Source: Mycteria americana
Lineage: Eukaryota; Chordata; Aves; Ciconiiformes; Ciconiidae
DNA: 64,000 bases
Assembly: GCF_035582795.1 (NCBI RefSeq)
Contig: NC_134372.1
Span: 36,078,316 to 36,142,315, forward strand
Direction of reading: 5' to 3'
A program made the position numbers and the translations under genes. Below the pieces are notes generated by a model. It had not been told where the DNA came from, did not search any database, and was given only the letters and a program-made list of their open reading frames with translations. Numbering within the stretch: position 1 is the first letter of the stretch; every line of letters begins with the position of its first letter. This document shows positions 11,955-24,100 of the stretch, one piece after another.

Positions 11955-14900
11955 CCAATGAACCCCCTGTTCTGCTTCAAAACCTACTTGCCAAAAAAAA
12001 ACCAAAAACCCAAAATCCAGTGGGAGATGCTCTACCATGGCTGCTCCCTCAGGCCCTGCTCTGGGCAGCTCCCATCCACTGCCCTGCAGATGCATCCCAC
12101 CTGTAGCAGTGCCACTGGCAGCTGCTCCACAGGCAGGGCAGGCAAGGAGCATTGCTGACCCCTCCCGCAGCTCCACACTGAGCAGTGGGACACGGCCGGT
12201 GAAGTCTGACAGCAAGTCCACTAAACCCTGCCCCTTAGCCAACAGAGTGTGAGCTTGTCCTACTGCATACAGCCACCTCCATGATACATTAAGATGAAAA
12301 GAGCCTTTGTAAAATGACATAACACCTGAGGGGAAGCGAAACTCTTCATGAAAGGTATTAAAGCCTATTAGGGCTTTCCTTTGTTGGCTACTTGCTCTGT
12401 GTCAGCTGTATGAGCTGCCAGTCCTAGAGAGTCAGATCAAAGCAAGATAATGGCATTCCTAATAAAGCCAGCAGAGATCTTTCAGGTAAAAATGTTTATT
12501 GTTCAAGAACACTGTCAGGTCCTTTCATGTCCTTTCCTCACCTGGCAACGTCCCAAGTTACTACAGAACTGTTTTAAATACACAGACTTAATTATTCTTT
12601 TTGCCACTCTTTCAGACTGATCCCAGGCAGCAGAGGCAGGCAACTAGTTTCACTCATTCATTTCCTTAGTACAATGCCGTAACCTCTTTATAACAAATCC
12701 TCCACCACAACACTTAACACCTCTCTAATGGGACAGTAAAAATGAAGTAGCAAAACGTTCTAGCAAAGTGGTTCACCAAACAAAAAATCATTTTTATTTT
12801 TTTACAAAATCTAAATATGGGACAAAGCATGCTGCCTCTATAACCCTGAATGCTGCAACCTGCTATCAGCAGTAGATATTCACATGTGGCTTCAGCTCCC
12901 ACCAGTCCTTGGGGAACCACCACTTGATGGGGAAAACCAGAAGGGTGTGTGTAACACTGAGTCAAGCCCACAGCAGGTGAGACTGACATAGGTGTCATCC
13001 TCTATCCAGAGCTTGTGGGTACCACAAGAAGGCTTCAGCACGTGGAACAACTAGAGTAATAGTTACTATGAATTCTCAGCTTTTATTTAAAAAAATTGTA
13101 CTTGCAAGCTTCTCTCCACCAATTAAAGGCACCTCAAGTAACAAATCTGAAGAAAATGTTACACAGACCCTCTTCCCCCACATTTACTTCAGTGCTGTGT
13201 CCATAAACCCAATTACAGCTTTGGTTGCCAGGATTTCTGAGCAGTCTCCAGCACCCCCTGTATGATTTTTGGACAATCACTTAAAAACTTGGATTTGCTT
13301 CCTTTGCCTGTAATATATGAAAAATACTCAAAGTCCTCAGGGGAGCACTACATTTGGGAATCACTCTGGGGCTATGAAAGCACTCTGTAAAGGTGTAAGG
13401 GAACGGTGGGTTGGGATGCTGAGGCAGGACAACCCCTCAACAGGAACAAAAAGGACTTTCATATTCTTCCCATCTGCAATCTGGGTCCCTTGCAGAGCAG
13501 CCACAGCTGTAGCAGTGGTCCCAGTCAAACTGCAGGAAGTGGAGACATTTCAGCCACGCACCCAGTGCAGGTAGAGGTCAGCTGTGCGGCAAAACCACCA
13601 AAAGTGGCCGTACCATGTATCCACCAGGCTTAATCTGCATTAGACTACAAAACCCACAAAGGACACCCGGGCAGCATGTGTATAGCATGCTAGATGTATC
13701 TCAGATAAGTCACCTGCCCTATTCGTGCTCTCTCTGCCCAGAGAGAAATGGAAATCCCAGACAGAAATACAGGATTCCGATTGAAGATTTGCACTGAAAC
13801 AACGGCAAGCTGAGGAAATCTCCAGGAGGAAGCAGAAAAGGCCGCACTGTTGATTGACTATTGTGTCTGCAAGATGGATGAGAATTTGAACTCCTTTGTA
13901 AGGAGACCAAACATATCACTTAATAAAAACAAGGCATCCTACAATGAACCTCTCTTTCCCGTATTTATTCCTCTCTAAACACAGCAGTGCACAGATTATA
14001 GGAAATGGTTTTACATTTAACTTCAACCCCAAGTGGTAAAGAAACGGATTGTATCTCTCAATGTAAATTTGCATCTACCATCATTTAATGGATGTTTTAT
14101 ACATGCTATGTACTACTGTGTTTTTATGGAAAGGCAAAAAAATTACTTGGGAATTTGTTTTTAATTAAGCAATAAGGCTCAATGGGGTACTGCTATCATG
14201 CAATAAAACCACTCCTGGGGTGTTGTGAGGCATTTGGTCCAGATGAGTGCTTCAAATCACCCCCAGATTGTGATTAGATGATTACTCCCTGGAGTTAATA
14301 TTAGATGGTTCTCTCTAGAGTTGTCTTATTGCTATTATAAAAAGTCTTCAACATGGGGAAACTAAGTATCTTTTGTGCTTGAAGAAGATGAAGTTCGCAG
14401 TTTCGACTGTTGAGTGGCTGTCTGAGCTGTGTGGGTCCCATAGATCAATTCACCTATTTAGCATGCATGAAAGATCATCTCAGTGCATTTCTTTGACCCA
14501 AACAGTTTTACAATTAAGTGGCTTTCTTTTTTCTAGGAGATGGAAGGATATAAAGAGCAAACAACTCCAAAATAAAGCAATCCCAAGACAAGGCGCTGAG
14601 GAATTTGATTCCGAGATATGTATTACTGGCTTTATCTTTTTGTAGGGAATAATGAATCCTAATCGCTATTATGCTAATTGTATTAATGAAGGCTAATGCA
14701 TGCAGTAGTGGTAAGAGATTCTCCCAAGTTGGGTGCATGAGGAGGTACACGGCCTGAGGCATTTGTGGGGGCTCCCAAGCTAATGAATTCAAACAGCCCA
14801 AATGGTACAGAGCCAAACTGCAGTGCCGTCCCCTGCCTCCCCCCAGCTGCTCTTCAGGGTTGAGGTTAGAAAAGAAATAATTCATTCTGAGAAAAGACAA

Positions 14901-17849
14901 AAAAAGAAAAAAAACAACCAGAAAACAAAAAACCAAGCTTCCTGCATATTTCAGTATACGAGTAAGGGAGAAATCTCAGGAAAGTATTAACTCTTGCAGG
15001 TCCCTTCCACTCCCAAAAAGGCAGGATGGTAGCACATGCACGTGGACAATTTTTGCTCAGCCTGAGCTGAAGTACAGAGCAGAATCCTCAACTCCTCCTT
15101 CAGATGTCCCTCAACAGCCCACCACACACCTCCTACTACACAAAATCCTTCTGGTTTCTCAAGGAGGCAATAATTTTCACACTTCACAAATTAAGGTGTG
15201 ATCCTTCACACACCCTCTGCACCCTAGCCTATGTCACATCTCATACCCTGCACAGCCCAGGCAGCAATACACTCTCTAAAAGCCGATAAGCCTCTTCCAC
15301 CTGGTAAATCCCCATGGTTCCTCCTTCAGCTCGGCACCTCTCCATTTAAAGATCCAGCATGCCAATGGATGGGGATCCCAGCCAAGCTGAGGTTTGCTCT
15401 CTTGGTTTCCAGGATGTCAGCAGAACACCTTGGGGGAAAAAAAAAAAACCACCACCACACTGCCTTTCTGTTTTCCCTTATGTTTGAAGAACATGAAAGG
15501 AAACAAGGATTTCCTTTTTTTTTTCCCTTCCCCTCTCACAGCGCTCTCTGCAATATGCACTCAATGTATAAAACTTCCCCAGGCAATCGCAGCAGATGCC
15601 TTCCTACACAAAAGGCATTGACGTGGGGTAAAGGCACAGGTCCCTTTACAAAGAGATTATTTTTCCTTTCTGAGCGACACGCACACTCAGACTGGGCAGC
15701 AGTTCCAAAGGAAAGAGACCAAAGCATGTTCTTCACATAAACAGAAGCTATATCCATGGGCAAAGCAGGGTTTATGAATGAAACTTTTATGTCTTTGACT
15801 AATCAGTCAATCATAGGTGAACACATATACATCTTTTTAAATTAACTGATGATTATCACACTCTTGTTCCCTGTGCTTTTTCCCCACTTTAATATTTGAA
15901 ATGCCTAATCTACCTAAGTTTAGTGTTTGAAATATCTAATTGTTCACCATGATTTATCTTGTGCAATAAAAGCACACTCTGAATACGAGATCACTGTTTA
16001 AATAGAATAGAAATAGTAGGAAAAGAGTTCAGATGAAGAACATGCACAGAATGATGTTATTCTGGAAGGAAGGCTGAGCCCAAAAGATGCTGTACACTCT
16101 CACAGCATGTTGCAAAATGCTTTCAGCAGCTTTTTTAGACACATCTCTTTTTTTTCCACATTAATTTCATACATTTTTCCTCTAATATTACACCCCTCTC
16201 TGCACTGAATACCTGCACCTTCTCACAGTTCTGGCATTTCATACTCCCTTACCTCACCTCTTTCTCACCTTCCCCTTTCGTATTTCGACTAGAACCTGCT
16301 CCCATCACCAGGGAACACTACTCAGAAATAGTGATCTGGCAGCACACCAAAACCTGCTGCTTGTTTGTCAGTGTGTACTCACCCATCCCACTCCTCTGAA
16401 CAGAACAAACTTCTTCTGAGCTTTCCCTGTTGTATGTCCCCGTAATAGGCAGCTCTTGGGTGCAACCTGGAGAGTCACGGCAACCGATCCACTTGATCAA
16501 TCCACTCCAAAAACAAACATGAAGCTCATGCTGTTAAGGCTGAAAGAAAGCATGGGTTAGTGATGCAACCTGAAAAAACTGAAACTGGGTAACCTGGATT
16601 AAAAAAACCAACCAAACAAACAAAAACTTTTCCACTGAAACAATGCAACTCCTTCCTTGCTTGGACCTGCTAAATTTTCAGCTACGAAACACCCTTGCTT
16701 ACCTTCAACCCAACAGCCCACATGGGAGAAGCCACAGAGCTGTCACGGGGCACGTGGCGTTGGTGCTCCACGAGGCAGGGAAAGGGCTGCCAGTGTGGGA
16801 CAGTGGGGGTGTTTCTGCACCGCAAGGCATGGCGCATCCTGGCAGCAGCAGCTTCCCACTCACCACTTCATACGCCCAGTGCCAGAGGTCCAGCGTGCCC
16901 TCCTGACATCCACCACGTTCCCACACACTCTCCACTTGACCCCACGAGCATAAATCAGTGTATTTGGTTTGCTTGTGGTTTTAAGTTTCAAGTTTTATCA
17001 CATCTCCTGCTCACAGTATACTCTATCATGCAGAATGGTACACACTGATGACATAATGTATAGAACATTTCAATGACAAAATACCCCGAGTATTTTACAG
17101 TTAAGAAGGGGGATATAAATGGAACTACATATTACATGCTGATCCAAAACAGAAATTAAAACTCTTACCAAGCTTTGGATCAGATCTTCTAACCACTTCC
17201 GTGATTACAGTTACAGACCACTGTGAAGAGAACAAGCTATTAAAACCAAAATTGGCTTAGCAGGGAAACCCCTAGCATTTCTCTCTCCCACTGTATGCTT
17301 CACCACTGCTATTTATCACTGAAAATTAAGAAGGAACAAGCAAAGTACCTTATGCCTTCACAGCACTGAGATCCACAGACAACTGCCAAAGCTTAACACA
17401 AACACCAACATACAGCCTAAAGATAAGATGGGTTTGAACCCCTTCTCGTAGCGCTGACAACCACACATGTCTTTTACTGGGGAGAACACACTGCCTTCTT
17501 TCTTCTTCCTAGAACCCAACCAAGAGCAAATAATTATTATGTATTTATACACAGCATTTAAATTTAGCCTCTGCTGTTACCTGCTTGGTCATTATTGGTT
17601 GTTCAAGACTTCAGTTCCAACTCTACCTAAAGGCCATGCACAGCATTGCACACACATGACCAGGAGAACAGGGCTGAAGGTCTGAGCCAGGGAAGGGCAA
17701 CACATAGCAAACACAAAGGCTCTTATGATGCAAACTTGCAACTTCAGAATCTGCAAGTGCGAGTGGTTTTGCGCTCCTTGCATATGACAGCTTTTGCAAT
17801 GATCACTGAGGTTTCTGAGCTGGGACATGACCCTGCAGTGAGGCACATG

Positions 17850-18110
17850 GGGCTATGAGTCAGGAGTTCCAGGGGCTGTTCCTCAGCCTCCCAAGTGATT
17901 CACTCTGAGCTGGAGCCTGTTGCTGCTGAAAACAATAGCAAATAACCCACTATTACTATTTCAGTGATCAAGCTGCATATGACCATATGTAACTCTCCAA
18001 GTTTCTGTTTTACTCTCTGTGAGGAGGGTACAAACCCTCACACAGTTAGCAGAATTTATGCTGCACTTCAAGATCCTTTGAATAAAGTGCTGCACACATG
18101 CAAAGCACAG
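17850..18110 (+). repeat. MIR-like SINE fragment (degraded)
   Basis: The order of motifs follows a MIR/CORE-SINE read on the plus strand. It starts with GAGTCAGGAGTTCCAGGGG, continues with a pyrimidine-rich AAGTTTCTGTTTTACTCTCT, and ends with a tail resembling the MIR 3' part at TTCAAGATCCTTTGAATAAA followed by GTGCTGCACA. The match is from memory, with many differences and a central gap. Bounds are approximate. Confidence 0.4.
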
Positions 18111-20008
18111 CAATGCCATTGTAAAAACAAAAGCACATTGATTGTGTATTAGTTCCTTATGTGAAAAGCAGAGGAGCAAGCAGGTCTCAAGGTTGATTTC
18201 AGGAATACTTCCATCACTCTGACAATCATTTTGCGGCCAGGCTCCTAGGAACAACTCCAAAAGTGGGTAACTTCCCGCATGTGGGCAGAGAGAAGTCCTG
18301 AGGACGCAATGACACTCTGAAATGGGTTTGTCTGCCAGTAGTTTCAACACATGTGGACTAGTGATATTTTGGAAACTGACATTCTGAAGTGTCAGTCTGT
18401 ACGGACAAAGCCGAGCAGGGCTCCGATTTCTGCCCCGTCAGACTTGGAAGCACCTAATTTCTAAAGCACGCAAATGATGCTGGTAGGGCTTCAGAGACAC
18501 AAATCAATCACAGCAGTTCATACATTTCTAAAATAGGCTGATTACTGAATCCACCGGGAGCCAGATCAGGCACACATTCATCCCTCCATGCACACCACAC
18601 TCTCACAGAGCATAGGACAGAGGTTATTCATGCTTACAAGTAACCCGTATAATGAACACACATTGACTTATTCACTCATTAAGTAATAGGAGTATTCCAA
18701 GCTCAATTCAATAAAATCTCCACAGCTAAAAGCTGTCTTGTCCACTGATGAAATGCTCCATGTAGTCAATTAATTAAAACCACTGCCTATCCTAACATCG
18801 CACTGGGTTCCTAACATCCCAAACTGAATATCAATATTGAGTTTTATTCAAAATAATTTTATCAAATGCCTGTTCTTTTAAAAACATGCACTAAACACAC
18901 ACTGAGCTCAGAATTTAACAGATGTTTTTGTTACTATTATAATCTAATCTTTTCCTGCAGGCTGCTGTTGTAATTTTGCCATTAGAAGATAATAAAAAGC
19001 CATTTTCTCCCCTGCAGAGCTTACCTTTGGCTGACTCAGCTGAGCAGCTGCAGGTTCCTTTACTTGCTTTGAAATTATTGCATCCCAGTTGGGCAAGATA
19101 TTTCTGCTACTGAGAAACAAGTGGCTTTGGAGAAAATGCCAGAGGCAACAGATCAGATAATGCAACTGGAGGAAGGTAAAGAGACTTTAAAAGCTGGTAA
19201 TTTGGGCTGCAGCTTTTTCAAGTGGTCCCACAAATGTTTCCCTTTTACAGCCAGGAAAAAATAGCTCCTGAGCCTGCCTATCAAATAGTTCTTAAGACTA
19301 CTGGTTAAACTCTGAGTTTGTATCTCAATAAGGCATTCAAACAAGGATGTAACAGCTTCCAAAACAGCCAACCAACCAACCAAAAGTCAGCTCTCAAGTG
19401 CAACTGGGTAATACTGACTGCATGCCCAATGTGTACCTTGAGGCTTCCCTTGCCTCATGCAGCAGTTGCCTGAACACACCTCCACTTCTGACTGAAGAGG
19501 GAGAAAGTAGAAACAACCTTCAAATCCCAGGCTGTTTGGCTAACCCAATGCTATGTATGGCCGACACGTAATCATTACTGCCCAGGTGAGCATATTGATT
19601 TATTTTTCTTGTTGTTTCTCAAAGTACTACATCTCAGTGATAAAGACTATGATTAGGATAACATAGAATAATTTTAGCACACAGGGAAAAAAAACAGTTT
19701 AAGAGTAATAATCTATGGCTGGTTAGATTCTGGCAGCTAAGACAAACCCTGACATATTTAGTTCAGCGCTTTGTATATTTACAGCTAGCTTTATGTAAAA
19801 AAGCATTTTGTCGAGGATTAATTTCTAAGTTGGGCAGATCTCCCCAGAGCTAGAAGACTGCTTGCAAGGCAGCCAGGATGGAGACGGCTGGTGTCCGGGC
19901 TCAACGCAAAACAGCTCCCAGTTGCAAGAACTGGTCTGCAAAGGCTCTGCCTCTCCTTCCACTGACAGGCCACTCGGTCCTGCTCTCCCACAAGGACAGA
20001 AAAGACTA

Positions 20009-20061
20009 AAAGCCCTAGCAATAACCTAGCCCTAAAAACACTAAAGCCCTAGCAATAACCT
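20009..20061 (+). repeat. 34-bp tandem duplication
   Basis: The 19-mer AAAGCCCTAGCAATAACCT occurs at 20009-20027 and identically at 20043-20061, a 34-bp period. The intervening 15 bp share CCCTAAA-like sequence with the unit. It lies about 0.5 kb upstream of the PLEKHF1 CpG island. Confidence 0.85.
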
Positions 20062-20210
20062 GAAAACCACTGCTCAGCCCAGCAGCCTGCCCTGGTGAGC
20101 GCTCTTCTCCCAGGTTTTCAGAATTCTGTTGGCAACCCAACGGCCCTCTCTGTAACCCTCCCTCGTACACTGCCAGGGAGCCATGTACTGCAGTTAACTT
20201 GGTCCATGTC

Positions 20211-20242
20211 CTCATTCATCTGCTCATTCATCTGCTCATCTG
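20211..20242 (+). repeat. 12-bp tandem repeat, 2.7 copies
   Basis: CTCATTCATCTG is present at 20211-20222 and 20223-20234, followed by the shortened copy CTCATCTG at 20235-20242. It is a simple short tandem repeat upstream of the PLEKHF1 promoter. Confidence 0.85.
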
Positions 20243-20810
20243 ACACAAACATGAAGTACGAAGAAACAAGGTCCTGCGGAAGCTCTCCTGACTGCCCAAG
20301 CACTTTAGCTCTAAAGCGCACCACGAGCTTGCCAGCCCACATTATTATTACCAAAGAAAACGAAAACCTGGGGAAAAAAAACATTTCTAATACCTTGACA
20401 GGTCCATCAGTTCCCATTAAAAATAGAAAAGCTATTACAGAAAGTGAGCAAGCACCTGAATTATAGATCAGCGCAGGCCCGGGTAGCTGGGGGTTGTTTT
20501 ACAGTGCCGGGCAAGAACCAAAGCTCAGCTCACCCATGCCTCCGGCCCAGAGTGCCCGCAGCGGGTGCGAGGGACGCCCAGGGCCTCAGCTCACCCGTCC
20601 CACCACCCTCACGGCACCGGGGAGGCACGGCCACGGCAGAAGACGCCCCCGCGTACCAGCCCCTGCGCTGACAGAGCATTGCCTGAGGAGAGGCGGCAGC
20701 AAAGGCCCAAAGGCGCCTGAAGGGCCGCACGGCCCGGGCCAGCCCGCTCCCGAACGCTGAAGGCCGCGGGCGCCGTGAGGCAGCCCCGGAGAGCGGCGAA
20801 CGAAGGGCGC

Positions 20811-20813
<3 letters not shown>

Positions 20814-20849
<36 letters not shown>
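20814..20849 (+). repeat. (CAG)12 microsatellite
   Basis: Twelve uninterrupted CAG triplets within the PLEKHF1 CpG island, roughly 250 bp upstream of the predicted transcription start. The plus-strand frame that would read it as poly-Gln has no ATG upstream and overlaps promoter elements, so it is treated as non-coding. It is likely length-polymorphic. Confidence 0.95.
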
Positions 20850-20850
<1 letters not shown>

Positions 20851-20919
20851 GCGCGCCCGCTCCGGCCCTTCCTCCGCGCAACCGCGCGCCCCGCCCCACA
20901 GCAGGGAGGCCGCGCTCGG

Positions 20920-20946
20920 GCGCCCCCTGGCGGCGCCCCCTGGCGG
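20920..20946 (-). promoter_or_regulatory. Two adjoining CTCF-like motifs
   Basis: GCGCCCCCTGGCGG occurs at 20920-20933 and again at 20933-20946, a 13-bp period. Its reverse complement, CCGCCAGGGGGCGC, fits the published CTCF core consensus (CCASYAGRKGGCRS) apart from G at the third position. Because the copies share one base, two proteins could hardly bind together. Binding is inferred from sequence only. Confidence 0.5.
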
Positions 20947-21059
20947 CGCCCCGCCCCGCCCCGCCCCGCCCGCCACCGCCTGCTCCGCTCCGCCATTGGC
21001 CGCCGCCCCGCGAGGGGGCGCGGCCCCCCGAGCCCGAGCTGCGTCCATTGGCCGCCGGG

Positions 21060-21168
21060 CGTGGGCGGAGCCGCGGGAGCGCAGTCCGGCCCGGCGGCGG
21101 AGCTGAGCCGGCGGGCGCGGGGCGGTTGGGGAGCGCTCGCCGGAGGCGGCCGGGGCCCTTCCGCGGAG
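21060..21168 (+). other. PLEKHF1: PLEKHF1 exon 1 (predicted 5' UTR exon)
   Basis: The predicted untranslated first exon ends at the GCGGAG|GTACAG donor (21168/21169); its 5' end is uncertain, and transcription probably starts nearer 21080-21110. It pairs with the acceptor ending at 26795. There is no ATG in the exon. The frame that continues into PLEKHF1 has no stop codon from 21061 to the donor, so the annotated ATG is not preceded by an in-frame stop in this exon. The exon is supported only by position and splice-site quality. Confidence 0.5.
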
Positions 21169-24100
21169 GTACAGGACCCGGCGGCGTGGCGGGGGGGTCG
21201 GCGCGGCGGCTGGGCGGGCAGCTTGTGCGGAGGGGGAGAGTTTTGGAAGAGTGGAGGGTTGCCGCCGCCGGGCCGGGGCGGCGGGAGGGGAGCGGTCTGG
21301 CGGCTGCGCTCCTCTGCTCCGCTCGCTGTAGGAGAGGAGTGGGGGAGGCCGTGCTCGCCGCCGGGAGGGCTCGGCCCTGCGGGGCCCGCGGTGAGCCCTG
21401 CCCGCCTGGGACCTGCGCCCACCCCCGGGTCTGCCGTCACGCGTGTGCGGTGCCCCGCTCACGGGGGGGCCGGTCTGGACCGAATCACTGCCCGCCGCTG
21501 TGCAGCACCCTGATGTCTGTGCATGGCCTGGGCGCCGGCCAGAGTGACGATTTATTTGTTTTTGTTAGAAGGGACGCTTAAGTTACCAAGTTTGACCACG
21601 TACCCAAACCACAGAAATTGATCCCGTTGCGGAGTTGTAAGAGGAATCCCCCGCCTTTGGCCACCCGTCTCTTCTCAGGCGTTGGGGGAGATGGAGAATT
21701 CATCTCTTCCCTTGGTGATTACCCACCCTCACTGGCAAGCCTGTGTATGTCATTTGTCATGAGCCTGAGCCTGTAACGGGTGGCCTGACCGAATGCTGTT
21801 ACGTTAGTCCTGTCGCCTCCAGCTCCGACGCCTCAGAGCTGCTTATGGAGGTCTGTTCCTTATGGCCACTCACCAGGTTGACACTGATGAGCGGCAGAGT
21901 GGGGAGCAGGAGGTGCTCGTGGAGCTCACTGAGGATGTGTGTGTGCACAGAGAGCGGGGGAGAGAGAGGGGGTGAGGCTCTTCTTTGAGTTTCAGGTTTT
22001 CCTTCCTTCTGTACAAAGCTGCTTGGACACCTCTGAGCCTGGGTGGCACGTGCAAGAGCCACAGCTGAGCTTGGGCTACCAACTGCTGGTTTTGGTAGCA
22101 TCCGTCTGAGCTCCTCAAAAGCCATCGCTCAGCTGTCCCCTTGCTCTGGCCCTACACGCCAAAAGTCCTGGGCATGCCAAGCAACAGCAGCAAGCAGCTC
22201 AGTAACTCGGCTAGTCCATATCCCACAGGGACTGGTGGCATTTCTCAGTCAAAGGCCTAATGTGACAGTCATTCCCAAAACATACATGAACTGAATCGGG
22301 TTCCTCATGAGCACAGCTGGAGGGGAATTGCCAGAGCCTGCCCCCCTTGCCCCCAGTTGCCCAGTAGTTACAGCATGCTGGGAAGGAGGGAGAGGCAAGC
22401 TGAAATTCCCTCGGGCAGGAAAAGGAGAGGAACTATGTTTTTCTTGCTCTAAATGTCTGCTCTGGATAAAAGGTGGCTGTGTCCTGCTTACTGTGCTTGG
22501 CGAGGAAGAGCTTATGCCAGCCCTAACTCCGGGAGAGACTTGTCAGCTGAGCAAAGCAGAAAGTAAGAGTAAGAGAGAGCTGCAGAGAGATGAGGCTCAG
22601 GGCATTTTCTTCTGGCAGACCCCAGCAGTCAGCTCTGCTCTCTGGTCCATCTGGGCATGCCGATACTCATGGACCATCCCTTGTATGTGGTATGCATGAG
22701 GTATGCAACGGATACCAAGACAGTCTGTCCCGTTTGACAGCAAGAACGGAAGAATCAGGTAGAACAGCTTACTACATTGCTACGCCTAAGCCATAGATAC
22801 ATACAGACTTGAAAAACATACCCCAGGCTCGCTGACCCAGGAGCTTAAATTGAAATGCTTTGCATGGCATGCATCAACATGGCTGTTTATAATCACAAGT
22901 GAACAAGCACTCATTGTTAAAAGATGTGGCTTGCTTACTCCTGGACCTGAGTGCAGAAAAAAAAATACATTTATTTTTCTTTTTTAATATTAGTCATATT
23001 CACTGAGTTATATATTCACTGCATAATTTGATCACATGCAGAATAAACAGATCTTGACCAAAACAACCCCAAACTTTGCCAAAAACTCCTGTGAAAAGTA
23101 GCACATCAGTAAAGTGCATCTTCCCCCTTCGTTTCAACTGTGTAAGCTTCTGCCGCACATGGTGCATGTACGTACGTATCACTTGGTAATAAGCACCATG
23201 ACCCTGCTGACCTGACAGAGCAAATTTGAACAAACAGGAAAAAAAATATTTACCAAAATGAATCAAATAGGTTAGAATTTATATCCTCTCATCACTGTTG
23301 TTCCAAAGGGAGAGGCTCCCAGTAAAAGAGACTATAATAACACTCAGCAGCTATCTATATTTACCAAATTTACATAGTACTTCCATTCCAAAGCCAAACG
23401 GAGTATTATTTGCAGTGAGTCACAATTTTAACATGAAATCGGTTTGTATGTGGTTACTCAAGCTCAGCACTATCTGGAACTCTGGGCAGGATTGATCCCA
23501 TGTGGTGGGATGAGGCGAGTCACCCTTTGCAGATGGCTGTTTCTCCCCCCCTAACTGAAAAGGGAGTGTGTAGGGGGATAGAATTAGTTGTCCAAGTCAA
23601 TGGACAGTAGGTGATGTGAATCCCACCCCTCCTATTTTTTTACTGCTTAGTATGTGTATGTGCTGTTCTCCAGTCATTTACACCTGAGGGAAGAGAGATG
23701 CTTTTGCTTCCCTGGAAAAACTCCTTCAGAAATGCCCTGGGCTAGAGCAGCAGCTGACACTTTTAGTCTTAGTAGGGAAGATTTTCCCAGAACAGAGTTA
23801 GCTTTTCTTTGGTTAACTCCTGGCATTTTAACTAGGTAACAAACCAGAGGGTGGAGGAATAAGGATATACCCCGCAGGTGGAAGTGTGATGTGTAATGAG
23901 AGCTCACGTTCATTTCTTTCGCATTGCAGGATTGTGTCCATCCCCTGTCCAGCCCCTTCTCTCTTTGCTCCATGCAGCAAGTCCAAGAGCTTTCTGGCCT
24001 ATGCAGGGGCCCAAATCAATACAACAGCTAAAGCTTTCATGGCAGGAGGGCTTGTACTCCTCTTTGAAAATGAGCTTACATTTCCTGGCTCTTTGCAGGC

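Larger units (their letters stand above)
11955..20480. other. Intergenic, solo LTR to PLEKHF1 promoter
   Basis: About 8.5 kb without a recognisable gene. It contains a MIR-like stretch near 17.85-18.1 kb, A-rich and T-rich simple sequence (for example 15437-15448 and 16601-16626), and two short tandem duplications near 20.0-20.24 kb. The largest open frame (169 codons, 15231-15740, plus) has no domain or motif and spans low-complexity Lys/Phe runs, so I do not call it coding. Confidence 0.5.
20560..21500 (+). promoter_or_regulatory. PLEKHF1: CpG-island promoter of PLEKHF1
   Basis: A sharply GC- and CpG-rich block in otherwise AT-rich surroundings. It has stacked GC boxes (CCGCCCCGCCCCGCC) at about 20947-20972, inverted CCAAT boxes (ATTGG) at 20995-20999 and 21047-21051, and no TATA box. 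A consensus splice donor (GCGGAG|GTACAG) follows at 21168/21169. This is the usual layout of a TATA-less housekeeping promoter reading rightward, with the start site expected around 21080-21110, 40-100 bp after the second CCAAT box. It is assigned to PLEKHF1 because that is the next plus-strand gene and its coding exon begins with a splice acceptor. Confidence 0.75.

Noticed and set aside
11414-12320. Several open frames of 60-131 codons in and beside the solo LTR
   Set aside because: The LTR is non-coding regulatory sequence; no gag, pol or env motif is present inside or next to it.
20530-21581. Open frames of 268-310 codons on both strands across the PLEKHF1 CpG island, one with a poly-Gln run from the CAG tract
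   Set aside because: They follow from GC-rich composition with few stop codons, overlap each other on opposite strands, and the poly-Gln frame starts at GTG with no ATG. They contain only low-complexity Ala/Gly/Pro/Arg sequence, and promoter elements occupy the same bases.
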